This document shows, piece by piece, positions 1 through 6,887 of a stretch of DNA of 11,972 bases. The stretch is from Actinomycetes bacterium (GTDB lineage Bacteria > Actinomycetota > Actinomycetes > Streptosporangiales > Streptosporangiaceae). The stretch is taken from the NCBI GenBank assembly GCA_023425615.1, contig JAFACJ010000898.1, positions 1 to 11,972 of the forward strand, read 5' to 3'. The notes beneath the pieces are model-generated. The model had not been told where the DNA came from. It worked only from the letters and a program-made list of their open reading frames with translations, and searched no databases. The translations under genes and the position numbers were made by a program. The number at the start of each line of letters is the position of its first letter. Position 1 is the stretch's first letter.

Positions 1-28
1 GCCGCGGGCCGGGCCGGTCCCGTGCCGC

Positions 29-47
29 CTCGCCCCCGAGGGGCGGG
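29..47. other. GC-rich hairpin at left edge
   Basis: The 6-bp arms CGCCCC (31-36) and GGGGCG (40-45) flank a CGA loop. A T-G and a C-G pair can extend the stem to 8 bp. No T-run follows on either strand. It could be part of a terminator or the leader of a gene lying left of the window, or chance in GC-rich DNA. No gene can be supported in bases 1-50. Confidence 0.3.
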
Positions 48-50
48 AGT

Positions 51-118
51 GGAAAGTCGACATATAGCTACAATCGTCTAATTATAGGAAAATTATGATA
101 TGTACATTGTCGAGTGAC
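51..118. promoter_or_regulatory. AT-rich control island with degenerate operator
   Basis: A sharply AT-rich stretch in otherwise GC-rich DNA. Its first 16 bases (51-66, GGAAAGTCGACATATA) match 15 of 16 bases of the minus-strand sequence at 4593-4578, which contains the dctP operator. The left ten positions of the 16-bp motif TCGAYATWBWTATCGA are intact (57-66), but the right half is degraded. A perfect minus-strand TATAAT lies at 86-81; no convincing -35 was found 16-18 bp upstream. Since the only gene to its right is convergent, this most likely belongs to a gene reading leftward out of the window. That direction is an inference. Confidence 0.5.
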
Positions 119-130
119 GAGGGGGCACCG

Positions 131-161
131 TCCGGCGGCCCGGGGTCGACGGGCCGCCGGA
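131..161 (-). terminator. Inverted repeat downstream of the LLM gene
   Basis: A perfect 11-bp inverted repeat, TCCGGCGGCCC (131-141) and GGGCCGCCGGA (151-161), with a 9-nt loop. It begins 5 bases after the stop codon of the leftward LLM gene. There is no U-tract next to the stem, as is common for actinobacterial terminator hairpins. It probably ends the dctP-dctQ-dctM-LLM transcript and shields the AT-rich island beyond it. The repeat is symmetrical, so it could also act in the other direction. Confidence 0.6.
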
Positions 162-166
162 GCGGC

Positions 167-1240
167 TCATGACCACCGCAGCAGTTCGGGCAGGACCTCC
201 TCGACCAGGCGCAGATGCGATTCGCCGACGGCGCCCGTCCGGGAGAAGTCCTCGGTCAGGATGAACCGCGACACACCCAGCCGGCGGAGCTCCCAGAGCC
301 GTTCGAGCACGGCCTTCGAGCCGCCGATGACGGCGTTGCGGCTCATGAACTCCAGTGACAGGCCCTCGGTGTGCCGCGCGTCGGCCTTGCCATGGGCGGT
401 CATGTCGTACGTGCCGTTGAACCGTTCCAGTTCCTCGCGGTCCGCGCCGGTCGCGAATCCGGTGACGGACCCGTGCATGACCGAGAACCGGGTGAAGCTC
501 GCCAGCTTCCCCGACGTAATCCGCGCCGCGGTCGCCAGGTCGTCGTGGACCGCGACGTTGAGGTACGCGCCGATGACCAGGCTCTCCGGATCGAGCCCCG
601 CGGCCTCCCGCGCGGCGCGCGCGGCGCCGACCGCCGCGCCGATCCGCGCCGGATCGGCGCCGACGGACAGCGACACCCCGTCCGCCGCGACGGCGCCGAA
701 CGCGATCATCTTCGGCCCCGTCGCCGCGACGTTCACCGGCACCACCGGCTGGTCGGCCCTCAGCCAGCCGAGCCTGCTCGTGCCGGGGGCGGCGCCGAGG
801 TCGAGCGTGTCCAGGGGGCGCACCCCGGCCGGCACGAACCCGGGGTCGAAGTCCACCTCCTCTCCGCGCAGGTAGCCGCGCAGTGCCGCGACGTACCTCT
901 GGAAGGGCTTCACCCCCATCGGGGCGAAACCCAGGTGGGCGAGCGAGGAGTCGCCGCGCCCGATGTCGACCGAGATCCGGCCCGAGGACTCGGCCTGGAG
1001 CGTGGCCATCGCCCCGGCGAGCACCGCGGGGTGGCGGGTGACGGAGTTGGTGACACCGGGGGAGATGCGGACCCGGGAGGTCCGTGCCGCGCACATGGCC
1101 ATCTCGGCGACCAGTTCGGCGGCGAGGTTCTGGGAGTCGGCGAGCATGACGCCCGTCCAGCCCTCCCGTTCGGCGGCGACCGCGTCGCGGCTCGCGACCT
1201 TGGGCAGGCTGGGGAGGAGCGTCCAGGCTTCGGCGTTCAT
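167..1240 (-). CDS. LLM-class flavin/F420-dependent oxidoreductase
   Basis: A 357-residue luciferase-like TIM-barrel enzyme, usual length for the family. The stretch around residues 59-98 carries TNSVTRHPAVLAGAM and, after TLQAESSGR, VDIGRGDSS. These are the pattern of the methylene-tetrahydromethanopterin-reductase-like group, many members of which use reduced or oxidised F420, while others use FMN. ADSQ near residues 35-38 also fits. No signal peptide is seen, so it is cytoplasmic. It is the last gene of the leftward operon, 25 bp after dctM, with a GAGAGA-type ribosome-binding site before the ATG. Its likely role is oxidation or reduction of the imported substrate or an intermediate. The family call is firm; the cofactor and substrate are inferred or unknown. 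Confidence 0.88.
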   Translation of the reverse strand: MNAEAWTLLPSLPKVASRDAVAAEREGWTGVMLADSQNLAAELVAEMAMCAARTSRVRISPGVTNSVTRHPAVLAGAMATLQAESSGRISVDIGRGDSSLAHLGFAPMGVKPFQRYVAALRGYLRGEEVDFDPGFVPAGVRPLDTLDLGAAPGTSRLGWLRADQPVVPVNVAATGPKMIAFGAVAADGVSLSVGADPARIGAAVGAARAAREAAGLDPESLVIGAYLNVAVHDDLATAARITSGKLASFTRFSVMHGSVTGFATGADREELERFNGTYDMTAHGKADARHTEGLSLEFMSRNAVIGGSKAVLERLWELRRLGVSRFILTEDFSRTGAVGESHLRLVEEVLPELLRWS

Positions 1241-1265
1241 CGTCGTCTCTCTCGTCGGGTGGGGT

Positions 1266-2750
1266 TCATGCGCCGATCGTGCCCAGCGCGGGGAAGAAGA
1301 TGAGGAGCAGGATGATCAGCACCGCGACGGGCACCACGACGGCCGAGGCGATGAAGACGTCCGTCAGGGTGATGCGCCGGCCGAGGTTGACCTCCGGATC
1401 CCGGCACAGGTCATACAGCAGGTACCCGAGGATGCCGACCGGGGGATGGAGCAGCGCCAGCTCGCCGACGATCGTGATGAACACGCCGAACCAGATCAGC
1501 GAGACATCGAGCTGGACGAGGACGGGGGTCAGCAGCGGCACCGTGACCAGGATCAGGGCGAGCGTGTCCATGAACATGCCGAGCAGCAGGAAGACCACCA
1601 GGAGCAGGATCAGCAGCCCGACCCTGCCGAACCCGAGCCCGGTCAGCCACTCGGTCATCCGCGCGCCCAGCCGCGAGACCGTGATCATCAGGGCGATGCT
1701 CTTGGCGCCGAAGATGAGCAGGAAGATCGCTCCCGAGGAGATCAGCGCGTCCGCCGCCGCATCGGCGATGATCTTCAGCGATCCCTTCCCCTTGCGGAAG
1801 ACGGTGAGGGCGATCGACAGGAGCGAGGCGACCGCCGCGGCCTCGGTCGCGGTGACCCAGCCGCCGTAGATCCCGCCGATGACGGCCGCCATGATCGGCA
1901 CGATCGGCCACGCGCGGCCCAGGGAGCCGAGGCGCTCTCGCCACAGTCCGGCAGGGGCGGGAACCGGTTCGCCCGAGCCCCGCGCCCGCGTGATCTTGGC
2001 GTAGGCCATGAAGAGCGCGGAGAAGGCGACGGTGAACATCAGGCCGGGCACGATGCCGGCGATGAGCTGGGGGCCCACGGAGACTTCCGCGATGCCGGCG
2101 TACACCACCAGCAGGACGCTCGGCGGGATGAGCTGGCCCGGCATGCCCGCGGCCATGACGCTGGAGATCGCGACCCGGGGCGAGTAGCCGTTGCGCAGCA
2201 TCCCGGGGAGGGCGCTGCGGGCCAGTGTGTAGGTGCTCGCGATCGTGGTGCCGGTGACCGCCGACAGCCCGGCGCCCGCGACATTGGTCGCCACCGCCAG
2301 GCCGCCCGGCAGCCGGCCGAGGAACAGTTCGCCCGAGCGGAAGAGGTCGTCGGTGATCCCCGACTTCCACAGGAGCGTGCCCATGAAGATGAACAGCGGG
2401 ATCACGCTCATCGACCATGAGGCGGCCGCGCCGAAGGGCGTCTCGCTCATGAGCCCGGCCGCCGCGCCGCCGCCGCGGATGGCGTGTACCCCGAGCAGCC
2501 CCGGCACGAGCATGGAGATCCCGATGGGGACCCGGGCGAGGATCAGCGCGAGCATGAGCACGAGCGCGCTGGCGGCCTTCGCCTCGGGGATCAGCGGCGC
2601 GTAGATCCCGTAGGCGGACACCGCCGCCACCAGGAGGAGCACGACGGACCCCGGGCCGATGCCCGGCCGGGCGCCGCGTCCGCTCTCCCCGGCGCCGGTG
2701 CCCGTGCCGGCTCCCGCGGGGAGGGCCGTTTCGTTGACGGTTCCGCTCAT
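1266..2750 (-). CDS. dctM: TRAP transporter large permease (DctM)
   Basis: A 494-residue, very hydrophobic protein with many membrane segments after a Gly/Pro-rich N-terminal tail of about 28 residues. The DctM signature is clear: SAVTGTTIASTYTLA, then LPGMLRNGYSPRVA, then MAAGMPGQLIPPSVLLVVYAG. Near the C-terminus MFMDTLALILVTVPLLTP and HPPVGILGYLLYD match the second half of the family pattern; the usual TPPVG reads HPPVG here. It is the sodium- or proton-driven transport channel of a tripartite carboxylate importer in the cytoplasmic membrane. The ATG overlaps the dctQ stop codon (ATGA, 2747-2750) and has AAGGA 6 bases upstream, so translation is coupled to dctQ. Confidence 0.93.
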   Translation of the reverse strand: MSGTVNETALPAGAGTGTGAGESGRGARPGIGPGSVVLLLVAAVSAYGIYAPLIPEAKAASALVLMLALILARVPIGISMLVPGLLGVHAIRGGGAAAGLMSETPFGAAASWSMSVIPLFIFMGTLLWKSGITDDLFRSGELFLGRLPGGLAVATNVAGAGLSAVTGTTIASTYTLARSALPGMLRNGYSPRVAISSVMAAGMPGQLIPPSVLLVVYAGIAEVSVGPQLIAGIVPGLMFTVAFSALFMAYAKITRARGSGEPVPAPAGLWRERLGSLGRAWPIVPIMAAVIGGIYGGWVTATEAAAVASLLSIALTVFRKGKGSLKIIADAAADALISSGAIFLLIFGAKSIALMITVSRLGARMTEWLTGLGFGRVGLLILLLVVFLLLGMFMDTLALILVTVPLLTPVLVQLDVSLIWFGVFITIVGELALLHPPVGILGYLLYDLCRDPEVNLGRRITLTDVFIASAVVVPVAVLIILLLIFFPALGTIGA

Positions 2751-3265
2751 GCCTCGTCCTTCACCGTGCCGGGGGAGGAGCCCTCGGCTCCGCCCGTCCG
2801 CAGCGTCCCGGCCGCCGAGCGGAGGAACAGCACGCCGAGCACCGCCATGGCGACGGGCGCCGCGAAGGTCAGCGGCCAGGTCGCCAGATCGCTGACCGGA
2901 TCGCCCTTGCCCGTGAGCCGCGCGTCCCAGGCGTAGTGCCAGGAGTGGTAGGCGATCAGGAGGGAGCCGGCTCCCGACAGCAGCCGGCCGAGGAGGCCGA
3001 CGATCCGCTGCCCGCCCGGGCGCAGCCGGGCGAAGAGCAGGTCGACGTGCAGATGGCGGTCCTTCGCCTGGGCCAGGACGTATCCCAGGAAGACGATGGC
3101 GGGCATGAACCAGTACTGCACCAGCGGGAGCGCCTGGATGATCGGCGCCCCGAAGAACTCGCGCATCACCGCGTTCATGACCACGACGACCGTGAGCCCG
3201 AGGATGATCACCGTGGCGATGAGGGAGCCGGTGCGGCCCGCCGCCGCTTCGCGCCCGTCGCTCAT
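2747..3265 (-). CDS. dctQ: TRAP transporter small permease (DctQ)
   Basis: A 172-residue membrane protein with four predicted hydrophobic segments (about residues 14-34, 47-66, 87-107 and 130-150). The DctQ hallmark RHLHVDLLFARL follows the second segment. It is the small membrane subunit that partners DctM. The chosen ATG at 3265 overlaps the dctP stop codon (ATGA). The open frame continues further upstream to 4024, but that part would lie antiparallel-frame inside dctP and reads as Arg-rich noise. The ribosome-binding site is weak, so expression probably relies on translational coupling from dctP. The stop overlaps the dctM start in the same way, giving three genes in a tightly packed dctPQM order. 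Confidence 0.9.
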   Translation of the reverse strand: MSDGREAAAGRTGSLIATVIILGLTVVVVMNAVMREFFGAPIIQALPLVQYWFMPAIVFLGYVLAQAKDRHLHVDLLFARLRPGGQRIVGLLGRLLSGAGSLLIAYHSWHYAWDARLTGKGDPVSDLATWPLTFAAPVAMAVLGVLFLRSAAGTLRTGGAEGSSPGTVKDEA

Positions 3266-4491
3266 GCCGGCCGGTCCGCGGCGAGGATCTCGCGGGTCAT
3301 CGCGTCGACGAACGGCTGGGGGTCGGGGTTCGTGGCGAGCCAGGCGGCGAACTCCGACCAGTCGGTGGCGGGGAATCCCAGCTCCTTGGCCTTGGCCGAC
3401 CAGACCCCGGCCTTCTCCCGCGCCGCCTTGGCGACGTCCGGGTCTGCCTGGCCCAGCAGCGACTCGTTCACTCCCGTGAACTTCGTGATCACCTCGTCGG
3501 AGGCGGGCTCGATGGAGCCGCCGGCCTTCCGCACGATGTCGAGGGCCTCGCCGTTGGCCTTCCAGCCGGAGCGGATGTTGGCGTTGAGGTAGACGTCCAG
3601 CCTGTCGTGGAACAGCTGCCTCGCGGCGAGCGGCAGCCTGCCCCACACGTCCTTGTTCATGACGAGCGTCGCGGCGTTGTAGCCGATCGGCGCGGTCGTC
3701 ACATAGTGCGCCTCCTCCAGGGTGCCGGACTTGGCGGAGACCCGCATCGAGGTGACCTCGCAGTCCACGACGCCGCGCTGGAGCGCCTCGAAGGACTCGG
3801 CGGTGGAGATGTTGGCGGCGTCGGCGCCGACGGTGGCGACCTGGGCCTTGACCTTCGCCTCGGAGCTGCGCACCACGGCGCCCTTGAAGTCGCCGGCGGT
3901 GCGCCGCGGCTTCGTGCACTGGATCGAGTGCGGGGCGCTGGCGTACCCGGCGACCAGCACTTCGAGCCCCTGCTTTTGGAACTCCTCGCCGAACGAGGGC
4001 AGCGAGGCCGGTACGGCCAGCCACCAGGCCTGGGCCTGGAGCATGCTGGCCACGGGGTCGTCGCTCAGCACGCCCGAGACGTTGTTGAGCTCGGTGAAGG
4101 TCGGGTAGAGCTTGGGGTTGTACGACGGGATCACCGTCGCCATGTCGAGCAGCCCGGTGGCCACGGCCTCGTCGATCGCGGGCCCGGTGGCGACCGCCTG
4201 CGCGTAGTTCACCGTGAAGGTGATCTTGCCGCCCGACCAGTCGGTGACGGCTGCCATGTACTCCTCGTCCTTGGCGTCGTCGGCCGAGCCCTTGCTGCCC
4301 AGCGTCTGGACGTTCAGGTTGACGGGGTCCATGCCGGACAGCGCCTGCTGGAACTCGGCCTTGGTCGCGGTGGCCGGCAGCCCCGTTCCGCCGGACTGGT
4401 CGCCGCCGGAGCCGGTCTCCGCGCAGGCGGTCAGCGCGAGAGCCGCGGCCAGCAGCAGGGAGGCGTGCGCTCTCAGGGACTTGGGTGTCAT
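3262..4491 (-). CDS. dctP: TRAP transporter substrate-binding lipoprotein (DctP)
   Basis: A 409-residue protein with a lipoprotein signal peptide: a Lys/Arg-containing start, a hydrophobic run and the lipobox LTAC with Cys23, then a Gly/Ser/Gln-rich linker. The DctP fold is recognised from DFKGAVVRSSEAK (201-213), where Arg208 is the likely carboxylate-binding arginine, and from ESFEALQRGVVDCE (232-245). It would sit on the outer face of the membrane and deliver an organic acid to DctQM. The start at 4491 has AAAGG 9 bases upstream. A longer frame to 4611 is rejected because it lacks a ribosome-binding site and would read through the operator palindrome. The ligand cannot be read from the sequence; the pairing with a CoA ligase suggests a carboxylic acid. 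Confidence 0.9.
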   Translation of the reverse strand: MTPKSLRAHASLLLAAALALTACAETGSGGDQSGGTGLPATATKAEFQQALSGMDPVNLNVQTLGSKGSADDAKDEEYMAAVTDWSGGKITFTVNYAQAVATGPAIDEAVATGLLDMATVIPSYNPKLYPTFTELNNVSGVLSDDPVASMLQAQAWWLAVPASLPSFGEEFQKQGLEVLVAGYASAPHSIQCTKPRRTAGDFKGAVVRSSEAKVKAQVATVGADAANISTAESFEALQRGVVDCEVTSMRVSAKSGTLEEAHYVTTAPIGYNAATLVMNKDVWGRLPLAARQLFHDRLDVYLNANIRSGWKANGEALDIVRKAGGSIEPASDEVITKFTGVNESLLGQADPDVAKAAREKAGVWSAKAKELGFPATDWSEFAAWLATNPDPQPFVDAMTREILAADRPA

Positions 4492-4570
4492 GCGTGTGAA
4501 CCTTTCGATCGGTCTCATCCGGAAGGGGGATGGGGGAGTGCCTCGAGGCGCCTCGGACGGATAAGACGGA

Positions 4571-4588
4571 GTCGATATATATATCGAC
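4571..4588. promoter_or_regulatory. Perfect 18-bp palindromic operator upstream of dctP
   Basis: GTCGATATATATATCGAC is a perfect 18-bp palindrome, 80 bp upstream of the dctP start and within an otherwise GC-rich region. Its inner 16 bases match the motif shared with 4868-4883, 10052-10067 and 10273-10288. Symmetry and length suit a dimeric helix-turn-helix regulator. The TATATA core may also contribute to a promoter. It probably controls the TRAP-LLM operon; whether by repression or activation is not visible. Confidence 0.75.
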
Positions 4589-4793
4589 TTTCCGGATGTT
4601 ACCCCCGTCACATGGTTACCGCCAAGGGGCGGGGGTGGATTCCTCTCCAGCCCCTCCGTCCCCCTGCGATCCGCTCTGTCACGGCGGCCTCTGGCCCGCT
4701 ATGCGCCAGTGCTCCTGACATGGGCATTGCGAACCGATGGCACCGCCGCGCGGAGTGGGGGTCGGGGATGGGGTGCCAAGTCTGGCGGAAGGT

Positions 4794-4814
4794 CCGGAGG
4801 GGAGGTGCCTCCGG
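4794..4814. repeat. GC-rich inverted repeat in divergent region
   Basis: The 7-bp arms CCGGAGG (4794-4800) and CCTCCGG (4808-4814) surround a 7-nt loop. No T-run follows. It lies between the two operators, upstream of the operator facing the ligase gene. It could be an insulating terminator for stray transcripts or chance. Nothing ties it to a specific function. Confidence 0.3.
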
Positions 4815-4864
4815 GGTCCGGCATTGCCAGGGTAGGTGGTAGAGGTTACAGTGACGAAGGCCAA

Positions 4865-4886
4865 ATTTCGATAACTATGTCGAAAT
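4865..4886. promoter_or_regulatory. Operator upstream of the acyl-CoA ligase gene
   Basis: The perfect 7-bp arms ATTTCGA (4865-4871) and TCGAAAT (4880-4886) flank an AT-rich centre. The core 4868-4883, read on the minus strand, is TCGACATAGTTATCGA, which differs from the intragenic copy at 10052-10067 at one base. It ends about 40 bp upstream of the ligase start, a position overlapping the expected promoter or transcription start. It probably regulates the ligase-to-GNAT operon through the same factor as the other copies. Confidence 0.75.
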
Positions 4887-4926
4887 ACGCACGGGGAAGC
4901 CGGGCGAGAAGCAAGGATGGTGGTCG

Positions 4927-6438
4927 ATGAGCGCGACGGTCAGTCACGCGCTGCGGTGGTGGGCGCGGCAGCGTCCGGCGGATCCCGCTCTGGCGGTGGG
5001 CGGCGCCTCGCTGACGTACCGCGAGCTGGAGAACTGGACCAGCCGGGTGGCCGAGACGCTCGCCGAGTCGGGCGTCGCCCCCGGTGAGCGGGTCGGCGTG
5101 ATCGGGCGCAACTCGCTGGAGTGGGCGGTCGCGGCACTGGCGGTGATCAAGGCGGGGGCGATCCTGCTGCCCCTCAACAACCGCTTCCGGGCGCGGGAGC
5201 TGGCGGGCGTCGTCGAGGACATGACACCGGCGCTGATCCTGGGCGACGAGGAGTTCGCTGACGCCGTGGCGGGGCTGCCCGGCGGGGTCGGCTTCGGCGC
5301 GCTGGCGGACCTGCGCCGGCTGCGCCAGGGCCCCGACGCCGACTTCCGGCGCGACCGCGACCCCTCAGAGCCGCTGATCATCATGCTGACCAGCGGCTCC
5401 ACCGGGCGTCCCAAGGGCGTCGTCTACACCGACGCCGGCATCCTCGGCGCCATCTTCGAGTGGATGCTGATGGAGGAGACGGTGCGCCCCGGCGTCCGGA
5501 TCTTCCTGCCGATCCCGTTCGCGTTCGCGCCGGGAACGGTATGGGGCCTGATGCGCGCGGTGACACTCGGCGGGCTGCTCGTCTTCCAGCCCAAGTTCGA
5601 CCCGGCGGAGGCGGTCCGCCTCCTACAGGAGTACGAGATCCAGATCTCGCTCGGCGGCCCGATCATCTACGAGCAGATGGCGCGCACGCCCGACTTCGAG
5701 ACCGCCCGGTTCCCGCACCTGAGGACCGCCATCACCGGCGGAGCCCGGGTCCCGGTGGAACTCCTCGCCAAGTGGATGGAGAAGGGGCTGCCGATCCGGC
5801 AGCTCTACGGGATGAGCGAGATCGGCGGCATCGCGACGGCCACCACGGCGGAGGACGCCTTCGCCCATCCCGACACCTGCGGCTACGGCGGCATCTTCAG
5901 CCAGGTCAAGGTGATCCGCGAGGACGGCACCGAGTGCGCGCCGGGCGAGCAGGGGAGCATCATCGCCCACGGCCCCGCCGCCATGATCGGCTACTGGAAC
6001 GACGCCGAGCAGACGGCGCGGGTGCTGAAGGACGGGTGGATCCACGGCGGTGACGCCGGATACATCACCGAGGACGGCCGCCTGAAGTTCGTGGACCGGA
6101 TCAAGGACATCATCATCTCCGGCGGCATCAACATCTCACCCGCCGAGATCGAGATGGTGATCGGCGCGATCGACGGGGTCGAGGAGGTGGTCGTCATCGC
6201 CGCCGCGGACGACAAGTACGGCGAGGTGCCCGCCGCCATCGTCCGTCTGCGCGAGGACGTGACGGCCGAGGACGTGCTGGCCGTCTGCCGCGAGCAGCTC
6301 GCCGACTTCAAGGTGCCGCGGCGGGTGATCGTGCGGAGTGAGCCGCTGCCCCGGCTGGCGCACGGCAAGATCGCCAAGGTCGAGGTGCGGCGTGAGTACG
6401 CATGGCTCGGCGGCGCCGCGGAAGAGGGACGGAGGTGA
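4927..6438 (+). CDS. Acyl-CoA synthetase, AMP-forming (ANL superfamily)
   Basis: A 503-residue adenylate-forming ligase that would activate a carboxylic acid to its CoA thioester using ATP. The diagnostic motifs are in order: the phosphate-binding loop LTSGSTGRPKG (154-164), YGMSE (294-298), the Asp376 region GGDAGY, the hinge DRIKD (390-394) followed by IIISGG, and the catalytic lysine in GKIAK (Lys481). Length and spacing are those of a complete enzyme. The ATG has AAGGA 9 bases upstream. It is the first gene of the rightward operon, behind the operator at 4865-4886, and its TGA overlaps the next start (GTGA). Relatives include fatty-acid, cyclohexanecarboxylate and steroid-acid ligases (FadD3-like). 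The substrate is unknown; import by the divergent TRAP system is a reasonable inference. Confidence 0.93.
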   Translation: MSATVSHALRWWARQRPADPALAVGGASLTYRELENWTSRVAETLAESGVAPGERVGVIGRNSLEWAVAALAVIKAGAILLPLNNRFRARELAGVVEDMTPALILGDEEFADAVAGLPGGVGFGALADLRRLRQGPDADFRRDRDPSEPLIIMLTSGSTGRPKGVVYTDAGILGAIFEWMLMEETVRPGVRIFLPIPFAFAPGTVWGLMRAVTLGGLLVFQPKFDPAEAVRLLQEYEIQISLGGPIIYEQMARTPDFETARFPHLRTAITGGARVPVELLAKWMEKGLPIRQLYGMSEIGGIATATTAEDAFAHPDTCGYGGIFSQVKVIREDGTECAPGEQGSIIAHGPAAMIGYWNDAEQTARVLKDGWIHGGDAGYITEDGRLKFVDRIKDIIISGGINISPAEIEMVIGAIDGVEEVVVIAAADDKYGEVPAAIVRLREDVTAEDVLAVCREQLADFKVPRRVIVRSEPLPRLAHGKIAKVEVRREYAWLGGAAEEGRR

Positions 6439-6887
6439 GCGCCCGCCCCGAGATCCCGGTCGCCCTTCCGATCGGGCCGCAGGAGCCGGTGGAGGTCCCG
6501 TTCTGGGAGGGGCTGCGGGCCGGTGAGCTGCGCATGCAGCACTGCGGCGGGTGCGACCTGTGGATCTGGGCGCCGTCCTGGATCTGCCCGTCCTGCCACG
6601 CCTTCGATCCGCCGTGGCGCGCGGTCGAGCCACGCGGGGTCGTCTACTCGTGGACCGAGACCTTCCACGCTTTTCCGGCTTCCCAGGAGTTCCGTGACGC
6701 CCTGCCGTATGTGACGGCGCTGGTGGAACTCCCGCACGCGGGCGGACGCCGCCTGCTGGGCATCGTGACGGGCGACGGGCCCGTGCGCGTCGGGACCCCG
6801 GTGACGGCCTGGGTGCAGCCCGCGGGCGACCTCACCGGAGGCTGGCCGGTCCTGCGCTGGACGACGGACACGGAGGTGAGGGCATGA
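6435..6887 (+). CDS. DUF35 zinc-ribbon/OB-fold protein
   Basis: A 150-residue DUF35 protein. The N-terminal helix is followed by a rubredoxin-like zinc ribbon with Cys37-x2-Cys40 and Cys51-x2-Cys54 (CGGC and CPSC), then an OB-fold half starting near residue 65 (RGVVYSWTET). In known systems such proteins bind a thiolase-like partner and help hold the acyl-CoA, as in the Ltp2-ChsH2 steroid side-chain aldolase and SCP-type thiolases. The GTG start at 6435 overlaps the ligase stop (GTGA) and has GAGG just upstream. An ATG at 6402 is possible but adds an Arg-rich tail inside the ligase gene. Its stop overlaps the thiolase-like start (ATGA), which fits formation of a complex with that protein. Confidence 0.88.
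   Translation: MSARPEIPVALPIGPQEPVEVPFWEGLRAGELRMQHCGGCDLWIWAPSWICPSCHAFDPPWRAVEPRGVVYSWTETFHAFPASQEFRDALPYVTALVELPHAGGRRLLGIVTGDGPVRVGTPVTAWVQPAGDLTGGWPVLRWTTDTEVRA

Larger units (their letters stand above)
4492..4926. promoter_or_regulatory. Divergent intergenic control region
   Basis: A 435-bp non-coding stretch between the divergent starts of dctP and the ligase gene. It holds two copies of the 16-bp operator motif (4572-4587 and 4868-4883), one facing each operon. It also has two GTTACC direct repeats 17 bp apart (4598-4603 and 4615-4620), and GTGACG boxes near both operators (minus strand 4611-4606; plus strand 4851-4856). A GC-rich hairpin lies at 4794-4814. Short open frames here have no plausible ribosome-binding site or recognisable product. 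No clear -35/-10 pair could be assigned by eye for either direction. No small RNA or riboswitch was recognised. Confidence 0.75.

Noticed and set aside
963..2420. Long plus-strand open frame antisense to the LLM and dctM genes
   Set aside because: Composition is dominated by Asp, Glu, Gln, Arg and His with no family pattern, and it opposes two genes with clear motifs. It is a by-product of high GC.
3266..4024. Upstream extension of the dctQ frame
   Set aside because: This part lies within dctP in another frame and is Arg-rich noise; the DctQ domain begins at the ATG overlapping the dctP stop.
4492..4611. Longer N-terminus for DctP
   Set aside because: It would read through the operator, has no ribosome-binding site, and would bury the lipoprotein signal peptide.
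4530..4930. Short open frames in the divergent region
   Set aside because: No plausible ribosome-binding sites, no recognisable products, and they run across operators.
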